Positions 14,941 to 20,694 of a DNA stretch of 20,694 nt are shown here, piece by piece. Origin of the DNA: Streptosporangiaceae bacterium (GTDB lineage Bacteria > Actinomycetota > Actinomycetes > Streptosporangiales > Streptosporangiaceae); the NCBI GenBank assembly GCA_030041195.1, contig JASHOI010000680.1:1-20694 (forward strand), given 5' to 3'. How positions within the stretch are numbered: the first letter of the stretch is position 1; every line of letters begins with the position of its first letter. A program made the position numbers and the translations under genes. The notes below the pieces were generated by a model. The model did no database searches, was not told the DNA's origin, and saw only the letters and a program-made list of their open reading frames with translations.

Positions 14941-16056
14941 ATGCTGTTTGCCGTGACCGACGAGCAGAACCTCCTGCGCCAGTCAGTCCGGGACTTCCTC
15001 ACCGCGACGTCACCGATGACCGAGATTAGACGGCTCATGCAGACCAGGCTCGGATACGATCCCGCCGTCTGGGCGCAGCTCGCCGGCAGCCTCGGTCTCA
15101 CCGGGCTCACCATTCCCGTCGAGTACGGCGGGACCGGCGGGAGCTTCGCCGAGCTGGCGATCGTCTGCGAGGAGATGGGACGGGCACTGTACTGCGGGCC
15201 CTACCTAGCCAGTGCGGCCCTGGCCGCCAGCGCCATCCTTACCTCGGCCACGCCGGAACGCAAACAAGAACTCCTGCCCGCCATCGCCGCAGGCGAAATC
15301 ATCGCCACGCTCGCCGTCGCCGAAGACGACGGCCGTTTCGAGCCCACGGCCATCAGCCTCCAGGCGCGCCCGGCCGGAGACAACTACCAGCTGCGCGGGC
15401 ACAAGTCCTTCGTCCTCGACGGAGCGCTCGCCGACCTCATAATCGTCGCGGGCCAGCTGGACAGTGAACTCGCGCTCTTCACCGTCGATGCCGCTGCGCC
15501 CGGTCTCGGCCGGACTCCGCTGCCAGCCCTCGACATGACCCGCAAGCTAGCCAGGCTCGAATTCGACGACGTCGAAGCCCGACTGCTCAGCCCGCCTGGG
15601 CCAGCCGCTGAAGCCCTCGCCCGGACCCTCGACCTGGCCGTTATCGCGCTCGCAGCCGAACAGGTCGGCGGCGCCCAGCGCTGCCTGGACATGAGCGTCG
15701 AGTACGCCAAGACCCGGTTCCAGTTCGGTCGGCCGATCGGCTCGTTCCAGGCAATCAAGCACAAGTGCGCCGACATGCTGCTCGATGTCGAGTCAGCCCG
15801 GTCCGCCGCGTACTTCGCGGCCTGGGCGGCGGCCGATGATTCCGCCGAGCTGCCCGCCGTCGCGAGCCTGGCCAAGGCCTACTGCTCCGAGGCCTTCTTC
15901 CGGACGGCTGGGCAGAACATACAGATCCACGGCGGGATCGGCTTCACCTGGGAACACGACGCGCACCTCTACTTTAAGCGCGCGAAGTCTGGCGAGCTTC
16001 TCCTCGGCGACCCCGTCTACCACCGAGAACAGCTCGTCCAGCGGATCGGCGTGTGA
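14941..16056 (+). CDS. Acyl-CoA dehydrogenase, smaller partner subunit, ACAD 2
   Basis: This 371-residue ACAD is the last gene of the operon; ATG 14941 follows GAGG (14932-14935), which overlaps the previous stop. It has an N-terminal helical domain (VTDEQNLLRQSVRDFLTAT), the segment GLTIPVEYGGTGGSFAELAI, and the C-terminal helical domain with TRFQFGRPIGSFQAIKHKCA and QIHGGIGFTWEHDAHLYFKR. The usual mid-protein SEP flavin motif of catalytic subunits is replaced by VAEDDGRFEP, and no Glu is seen at the YEGT position. Both fit the FAD-pocket partner role in FadE heterotetramers with ACAD 1. Its last 41 codons are paralogous to the gene end at the left edge of the window. No clear terminator follows. 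Confidence 0.92.
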   Translation: MLFAVTDEQNLLRQSVRDFLTATSPMTEIRRLMQTRLGYDPAVWAQLAGSLGLTGLTIPVEYGGTGGSFAELAIVCEEMGRALYCGPYLASAALAASAILTSATPERKQELLPAIAAGEIIATLAVAEDDGRFEPTAISLQARPAGDNYQLRGHKSFVLDGALADLIIVAGQLDSELALFTVDAAAPGLGRTPLPALDMTRKLARLEFDDVEARLLSPPGPAAEALARTLDLAVIALAAEQVGGAQRCLDMSVEYAKTRFQFGRPIGSFQAIKHKCADMLLDVESARSAAYFAAWAAADDSAELPAVASLAKAYCSEAFFRTAGQNIQIHGGIGFTWEHDAHLYFKRAKSGELLLGDPVYHREQLVQRIGV

Positions 16057-16118
16057 CCGGCGGGAGTCGGCCATGGCCGCGCAGGCGGTTTTGCTGCATG
16101 AACTGGCCCGGGCACGTA

Positions 16119-16400
16119 TCAAACGTGGCTTCTGCGGAATTGGTCAGGCGCGGCCGGAACGGGGAACCTGGGCGAGGATGTCTTGATGGCCAGGGGGTGA
16201 GGCTCGCCTGTGAGGGCGGCGAGCGCTGTTGCGATTTCCGGGAGACCGGCGCGGACGTAGGTAGCCATGGCACGTCCCCCGCGGCCGTGGTCCTCGTGTC
16301 CCGCATAGGCGTGCGCGACGGCGAAACCGAAGTGCCGCTCGACCCAGGTGAGCCCCGGTTCACCGCCCACGATGACGGTGGCCCGCAGTCGGAATGCCGG
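16119..16400 (-). pseudogene. Tyrosine-integrase-like C-terminal remnant
   Basis: The minus-strand frame runs from just after a stop at 16401-16403 to TGA 16119-16121. It reads WVERHFGFAVAHAYAGHEDHG, then ATYVRAGLPEIATALAALTG, then EPHPLA. The GH...ATYVRA pattern resembles the last conserved part of actinobacterial tyrosine recombinases, in which the Tyr of ATYVRA would be the nucleophile. The catalytic HxxR box and the rest of the N-terminal region are missing, and an in-frame stop lies directly upstream, so no active enzyme is made. I recognise the pattern from memory of the family and cannot run a search; integrase is the best call, not a certain one. It marks the right flank of the catabolic operon. 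Confidence 0.5.
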
Positions 16401-16423
16401 TCAGTTGGTGCATCCTCAGCGGC

Positions 16424-17044
16424 ATGACGAGATACGTGATCCAAGGACCGTTAACGTATGAGCTGGCGCTGAAGGATTCTCCGATCCGGCGGTTTTTCGA
16501 CGACCGGCTTACTCCCGGCCTGAAGGACGCCCAGGCCGCATACCGCGCCGACATCGGTCCGCTGCTGATCCATGGTGTGCCCCGCGAGGCCGCCGACGCG
16601 GGCACGATCGGGACAGCGGCCGACTGGATGCTGCGCTTCCTGATGCATCCAAACCCGTCGCTGGCCTTGCCGCGCGGGGCGCCTCGCTCTGCGGAATGCT
16701 TCCGGCACTGCAGGACCTGGCATTCATGCTCGGCTTCCGCGACAGTGGGGCCGATACATTCACCGGGCCAGCGCGGGGAAGCGGTGCCGAGCTAGGCCTG
16801 CTGTACCGGGTGTTGTGCCGGGGCCTGGCGTTACTGACAGAGGTCTACCGCCGCGGCCCGGGTATCGCCAGGATCGGGCCCCTTTGGGCGGCTGCCGGAC
16901 ACATCAGCGCGGTCGCTGCTAGAAGCGGCCCCGGCTGCCGGACTCGAGCAGCTTGCTGCGGGAGAGCGTCAGGGCCTGCTGGCTCGGTCGGACGTGCGTG
17001 TGGCCGTGGACATCTCGCCAGAGATCGTGGCCGGGTTCCTGTAG
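16424..17044 (+). pseudogene. Hypothetical protein, broken by two frameshifts and a stop
   Basis: ATG 16424 opens a frame beginning MTRYVIQGPLTYELALKDSP that reads well to about 16675 (TAADWMLRFLMHPNPSLALP). The sense then continues one frame over as LCGMLPALQDLAFMLGFRDS and LLTEVYRRGPG to about 16905. It returns to the first frame as SLLEAAPAAGLEQLAAGERQ and ends at TAG 17042-17044. All three parts have protein-like composition with little overlap, as expected for one gene with two compensating indels. I recognise no functional domain. The part at 17080-17255 (AAQHEWIAVQLATSYLPLDI) may be a further decayed piece of this or another gene. Confidence 0.45.
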
Positions 17045-17288
17045 ACCGATGGCAAGGTCCGGGTCAACAGTCCGGTCGCGCAAGATGTACGCCGCAGTGT
17101 GCGCTGCGCAGCACGAGTGGATCGCAGTGCAGCTGGCTACCAGCTATCTGCCGCTGGACATCGCAACCGACGAACGACAGCCCCCTAGCCCAGGAGGACA
17201 CCGGCCCCGGCCGCATCTACTCGCGGCTGGAGGATCTTGGGCACAGCCCACTTGAGTCTTGACCCCAACTACCGGATGAGTGGCTGAA

Positions 17289-17807
17289 TCAGTGGAAGAC
17301 AACGAGGAGCAGCCCAGCAATCACCACAATGTAGATGAGCAGACCGCAGCCGAAGCCGAGTTCGCCATCCTTCGAAGCCGGGCGCGGCCTCGCGACTGGT
17401 ATCCCGGAAGGTGGCTGCCCCTGGGGCCTTAGTGCCGGGTCCTGGGGATTCAATGTCTTGCTGGGGACTATCAGCGGACTGATGCCCGCGTGTTCCGGCA
17501 GCACGTTGCGGGCAGCCCCGGCATCAGGCACCTGCGGCGGAGGGTACATCTCTGATGGCAACGCAGTGATAGCCCCAGCAGTAACGTGGCCCCCGGGGGG
17601 AATGACCGGCTGCTGCACCTGCTGCGGCGCTCCGACCCAGTAGTACGCACGCTGGCGGTCAAGCTCGGTGCCGTCAGACGGGTATGCGGCAGGCCCGATG
17701 CCGTTCCGCACGACCGCGTCGGTGAGGCCATTGATGCTGGACATGGGCTCCAGCGGCACACCACCCAACGGCGGATTTGGCTGCACCTGAAAGTCCCGGA
17801 AATCCAT
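17289..17807 (-). CDS. Hypothetical proline-rich protein with C-terminal membrane segment
   Basis: The ORF has 172 residues. The N-terminal 145 are polar and rich in Pro, Gly and Gln with no known domain. A short charged patch (RPRPASKDGELGFG) then leads to a single hydrophobic helix at the very end, CGLLIYIVVIAGLLLVVFH. This is a tail-anchored layout, so the bulk would face the cytoplasm if it inserts that way. ATG 17807 has no good ribosome site (GGGAG about 15 bases away); Met22 (MSSINGLTD) is an alternative start. Neighbouring genes give no clue to function. The consistent composition and the terminal helix make it more credible than the surrounding ORFs. Confidence 0.55.
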   Translation of the reverse strand: MDFRDFQVQPNPPLGGVPLEPMSSINGLTDAVVRNGIGPAAYPSDGTELDRQRAYYWVGAPQQVQQPVIPPGGHVTAGAITALPSEMYPPPQVPDAGAARNVLPEHAGISPLIVPSKTLNPQDPALRPQGQPPSGIPVARPRPASKDGELGFGCGLLIYIVVIAGLLLVVFH

Positions 17808-17957
17808 CCTGTGATGCTAGCTCCCAAACGGGAGGATGCGCAAAGGGCAATTAGATAGGTCCTGGTTTGGTGTTTACACCTTTCTGGTCTATTGAGAACG
17901 CGGCAGCCGCAACGCTGCGTGTGGCTTCGGCCTGAGACAGAGTGGCCCATCCCTGGC

Positions 17958-18182
17958 CTACTTCTGCCCAGGCGTGGGCCAGTTCCGCGTCTGGCGGTCG
18001 GCCGGGATATCGTCAGCCAGGATCTCGGCGGCCTTGGTGAGAGCTTCCCTGGCCTGTCGGCCACACTCGGCGGAGAACACTATCCAGTCTCGTTGCAACT
18101 GCCCGCGCTCTGCGTGCCTTGTAGTGAGGTCTCGAAGCGCAGATTGACTCTGTCTATAGGTGACCCTGCATCGCCTCGGCAA
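17958..18182 (-). CDS. Possible small hypothetical protein or gene fragment
   Basis: This 74-residue minus-strand frame has a sensible helical part, HAERGQLQRDWIVFSAECGR and EALTKAAEILADDI, and mostly G/C third codon positions. The N-terminal 15 residues look less coding, and the TTG start at 18182 has no clear ribosome site. It may be the end of a longer gene whose beginning was lost to a frameshift. No family is recognised. Confidence 0.33.
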   Translation of the reverse strand: MPRRCRVTYRQSQSALRDLTTRHAERGQLQRDWIVFSAECGRQAREALTKAAEILADDIPADRQTRNWPTPGQK

Positions 18183-18336
18183 ACTGCTGAGAGAAAGGTA
18201 ATTTCCATGACCGGATCACCGTGTGGGCGGGGCGCCGCGCTGCACGGCATTTCCAAATATCGAACCAACTTTCGACGCTGCGCATGGCTGATGCACCGAC
18301 CGTCATCAGTCGGCGCACCAGTCCGGTACCCGAGCC

Positions 18337-18564
18337 TCAAATGGTGAATCCGCGAACTCGAAGCCACAACTTGAGAAGCTCTACTCCTATCGGTACTGCA
18401 AACGACGCTAGAGCGCGCCCGAACCACCTGCGGCGCGTTGTTTCCACTGCCGGAAGAGTCGCGATCGTGACAGGCGCTTCTTCGGTGGCGGCTTGCGAGG
18501 AGTTTCTTCCTGTGCTTATGCGCAGGTCGAACTGCCATCCTGTATGGACCGCCAATGTTGACAT
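18337..18564 (-). CDS. Possible small hypothetical protein
   Basis: The 75-residue frame starts at ATG 18564 with GGTGAT a few bases upstream as a weak ribosome site. The C-terminal half, RRWFGRALASFAVPIGVELL, could form an amphipathic or membrane-associated helix. No family is recognised, and codon use is less GC-biased than in the operon. It could be a chance ORF. Confidence 0.28.
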   Translation of the reverse strand: MSTLAVHTGWQFDLRISTGRNSSQAATEEAPVTIATLPAVETTRRRWFGRALASFAVPIGVELLKLWLRVRGFTI

Positions 18565-19291
18565 GGATCACCGACCCCTAATCAGAGTGATGGGTTGAAT
18601 ATGGGGTAACAACCTAGGGGATGAGATCCCTTCTCGTGGGCAAAACAGTCTGACTCACTGTCGCTTTGCACTTCGTGAGGGCGAGGCGGGCTGTCGGTCG
18701 TGACGCTCGGGGGTCTGCTGGAGCGCCGCGGTGTGATGGTGGCGTATCTAGGGCGTGCCGGACGTTTGCACCCGGTTCTGTGTGGAGCAATGCGGTCCGC
18801 CGCACTGTGGGGTCGCTGACGGCGAACCTAGCGCCGAGGGCCAGCTCGACTTCGGGCCCCGCTCGCTGATCCGGTGACCGAGTGACAGCGAAGGCCCACG
18901 CTGAGCTTCATCGGGTGCTACAAGCGGCAGGTGTTCGTGTGGCTTTACCACTGCTCGCGCATAGCGCTCGGTCTGCAGCAACCACGGAAGGTGTGCTAAG
19001 TGCCAATAGCGGGCTCAACCCTGAAAGTGACTATCGAACTTAGCATCGAGAAGGTGCTCGCTATCTGCCGCGTCGCTCCCGGCAGCTGGTCCTGAACGGA
19101 GCGTCTGAGCATGCAGGTACGTTGGGTCCCAGAACGTTACCTGGGCTTGGATGTCCGTGGGCAAGGACGAGACGAAAGGGGATTACTGTGCCGGGCGCCT
19201 CACGGACAGCTCCGGCTGGGGAGCTGACGAGTCTGCTGACCCTGTGCGGACGCACCTCCGGCTGCGCCAGAGCGCCCCAGGTTGTAGCCAT
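18565..19291. other. Stretch of about 730 bases without a convincing gene
   Basis: Six-frame reading shows only short, compositionally odd frames. Two weak possibilities exist on +. A 31-codon frame at 19000-19095 (beginning MPIAGSTLKVTIELSIEKVL) has GGAAGG 8 bases before its GTG, and a 53-codon frame lies at 18882-19043. Neither matches anything I know. I see no tRNA, tandem repeat or insertion-sequence end. It reads as decayed accessory DNA. Confidence 0.5.
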
Positions 19292-19850
19292 CTAGACTCC
19301 CTCCCGTTCTTCGCTCCAGCGCTCATAGGCGGCGTCTGCGTCATCACCCAAGTCGGGCTCGTAGTCGCGCCAGTTGGCGTCCTCGATTTCCCAGACAGGA
19401 TCGAACGCCTTGTCAATCTCGGCCTCGGAATCCAACCGCAGGCCGCATATCCGGCACTGGAATGAGTGCGCCGAGAACCAGACCTCGGGTTCAGCGTTAG
19501 TAACCTCGCCGGTCTCCTTGTCGAAATCCAAAGCCACCCATTCCACGGTGTGCTCTCCGGTTGCGATGCCATAGGAACCGACCGCAGACCGGGCAGGTGC
19601 GGAAATGCTGGCTCGTGGTCAGCGGCACGGTCTTGCCGAGCGCCCGGAGCATGTCGATGACACCATCGCCTTCGGTGGCCTGCCGCTGGTCAAGCCACGC
19701 TCCCGCCGCCGCGATCCTGACCTCGACCCGCTTGTGCGACCTTGTCGCTGGCCTCCTTGAGCAGAGCGTCCACAACAGCGACCTGGCTGCCCCAGAAGTC
19801 CTCACGCTCCCGGCCGAGGTCTTGCAGCAGCGCCTCGGCATGCAGGGCAA
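19292..19850 (-). pseudogene. Zinc-ribbon hypothetical protein spread over three frames
   Basis: The 3' part (19292 to about 19575) encodes EWVALDFDKETGEVTNAEPE and HSFQCRICGLRLDSEAEIDK, ending with an acidic tail. The frame before it (about 19580-19735) encodes AAAGAWLDQRQATEGDGVID and SQHFRTCPVCG. A third frame (upstream of about 19738) encodes VVDALLKEASDKV. Skipping one base near 19574-19583 and one near 19734-19738 joins all three into one protein, with CPVC and CRIC as a plausible four-cysteine zinc ribbon. The function is unknown. As it stands the gene is broken, unless ATG 19546 starts a shorter product of 84 residues with one CxxC. The 5' boundary is uncertain because it merges with the PIN gene. 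Confidence 0.5.
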
Positions 19851-20139
19851 ATGCCGCCAGGATGCGCTCCTCGGGCATCACTATGGCAGCCACAGCTCGA
19901 AGCCATTCCTCCATGTGAGCTACTCTTCTCGGCGCCCAACCACCCTTTAGACTTCCATATCGCAGTTCAGACACAGTGACAAAGGAGAGCACGAAAGATT
20001 TTCCACAAAGGTATGTATCGTAGCGGCTAAGCAGATCGACCGCCCAGTCCTTGCGAGGTCCTACTAGGATCGCAGATGCAATCATGGTATCGATAACTGC
20101 AAGGTCAGGACTTGCAGGGGTGCCCGGCTCCTCAGACAC
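19690..20139 (-). CDS. VapC-like PIN-domain toxin, probably truncated and fused to foreign sequence
   Basis: The ORF has 149 residues. The first PIN strand with its acidic residue is AVIDTMIAS (Asp17), and the second is VTVSELRYGSLKGGWAPRR (Glu58). Both are standard for VapC ribonucleases of type II toxin-antitoxin systems. The usual late motif DAWIAATA, with the third and fourth metal-binding acids, is not found. After about residue 105 the chain continues into sequence that looks like the start of the zinc-ribbon gene, ending in a Gly-rich run (GRGQDRGGGSVA). RNase activity is therefore doubtful. GTG 20139 lies 3 bases after the stop of the upstream gene, directly behind AAGGA. Confidence 0.55.
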   Translation of the reverse strand: MSEEPGTPASPDLAVIDTMIASAILVGPRKDWAVDLLSRYDTYLCGKSFVLSFVTVSELRYGSLKGGWAPRRVAHMEEWLRAVAAIVMPEERILAAFALHAEALLQDLGREREDFWGSQVAVVDALLKEASDKVAQAGRGQDRGGGSVA

Positions 20140-20142
20140 TCC

Positions 20143-20694
20143 TTACTGCTCTCTCAGTGCAGCAACGAATGCATCAATCTCGTCATCCGAAAGCTCTGGA
20201 ATAACACCTTGTGCGAGTTCTGCATTGGCGATTGCTCTTGGAGGTGGGGCCAGATCGTGCCGCTCAAAGAAGGCAGCCTGATCAACTACGCTTGGCAACT
20301 CAGAAAACGCAGTAACATCGAATGTGACAAGGCGATGCCTGTCGTCCAACGAGGCATTGCCCACAGCACGTACTCTCCTGTCGGCCAGTTGTGCTGCTTC
20401 GCTACGCATATCTTCGGGCACGGAAAGCCGAATGGAGTGGCCTGCGTCATCCTCGATGCTGAATGAACCGGTGCGGAGGTTTAGTGCATAAAGCCTGCCA
20501 GTAAGAGCCTGATGATCGGCGGACACGTAAGGAATCGAAGGCTGAGTCTCAGCCTTTCGTAAATGCTTACGTGCTGCAACGGGTTGTACATCCGCTCGCA
20601 GCGTGCCGTTATCGATGTTGGTTTCCAAGATAACCCGCTCATAGCCGCGCAAAGCCCTAAGCCAGTCGTCAATATCTCGGGTACTCTTGCTGTC
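20143..20694 (-). CDS. Hypothetical protein upstream of PIN toxin, possible antitoxin (5' end outside window)
   Basis: The frame is open from the window end to TAA 20143-20145, giving at least 183 residues. The middle part, LTGRLYALNLRTGSFSIEDD and then RVRAVGNASLDDRHRLVTFD, looks like a small beta-barrel (OB-like) domain. The C-terminus, LSDDEIDAFVAALREQ, resembles the acidic helical tail with which antitoxins clamp PIN toxins. Tight coupling to the PIN ORF (3-base gap) supports a toxin-antitoxin layout. At more than 183 residues it is long for an antitoxin, and I do not recognise the family. G+C is visibly lower here than in the operon. Confidence 0.55.
   Translation of the reverse strand, partial: DSKSTRDIDDWLRALRGYERVILETNIDNGTLRADVQPVAARKHLRKAETQPSIPYVSADHQALTGRLYALNLRTGSFSIEDDAGHSIRLSVPEDMRSEAAQLADRRVRAVGNASLDDRHRLVTFDVTAFSELPSVVDQAAFFERHDLAPPPRAIANAELAQGVIPELSDDEIDAFVAALREQ

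Noticed and set aside
16068..16079. Perfect palindrome CGGCCATGGCCG just after the operon
   Set aside because: No loop-compatible stem and no T-run, so not a convincing terminator. Short GC palindromes are expected by chance here.
16192..16222. GCTCGCC/GGCGAGC inverted repeat as possible terminator
   Set aside because: It lies within the integrase-like coding remnant, has no T-tract, and is 140 bases past the operon end.
18080..18571. Minus-strand ORF of 163 codons
   Set aside because: Composition is unlike a protein (many Ser, Arg, His) and it overlaps two other small frames that read more plausibly.
18882..19095. Two short plus-strand ORFs (18882-19043 and 19000-19095), one with a fair ribosome site
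   Set aside because: They overlap each other, have no recognisable family, and lie in a region with no other coding signal. Not enough to call genes.

Overview
The window comes from a high-GC actinobacterium. In the metabolic genes codon third positions are mostly G or C, GTG starts are common, and an F420-type luciferase-like oxidoreductase, Tat-type lipoprotein signal and duplicated FadR/GntR regulator are present. No genus can be assigned from sequence alone. One 60-base row in the CoA-transferase gene (12181-12240) counts to 46 G+C, while a row near the right end (20461-20520) counts to 32 G+C, so base composition shifts between the two halves.

Left edge (1-829): the last 40 codons of an acyl-CoA dehydrogenase (ACAD) are followed by scrambled remnants of an acyl-CoA synthetase (fadD). 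These are a C-terminal scrap on + and a frameshifted central scrap on -. Between them and the regulator lie two inverted repeats that may be operators.

Centre (830-16056): twelve genes, all on +. First is a tandem GntR-FCD/GntR-FCD regulator. After a 150-base gap with a likely promoter comes an apparent operon of eleven genes, mostly overlapping or nearly touching: crotonase 1, a dipeptide/oligopeptide-type ABC importer (two ATPases, Tat-lipoprotein binding protein, two permeases), ACAD 1, a double-length CaiB/BaiF CoA-transferase, crotonase 2, an F420-type LLM oxidoreductase and ACAD 2. The inferred logic is uptake of a small organic acid or amide, transfer of CoA, alpha,beta-dehydrogenation by a two-subunit ACAD, crotonase chemistry and an F420-linked redox step. 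The substrate cannot be read from the sequence. Three of the enzymes have altered active sites: both crotonases lack both glutamates of classical enoyl-CoA hydratase, and the N-terminal CoA-transferase half lacks the catalytic aspartate.

Right side (16057-20694): gene-poor, decayed DNA. It holds a tyrosine-integrase-like C-terminal remnant (-), a hypothetical gene broken by frameshifts and a stop (+), a proline-rich single-pass membrane protein (-), two small possible ORFs (-), a zinc-ribbon protein spread over three frames (-), and a VapC-like PIN toxin that seems to have lost its C-terminus, preceded by a possible antitoxin gene running off the window (-). No tRNA, rRNA or CRISPR array was seen.
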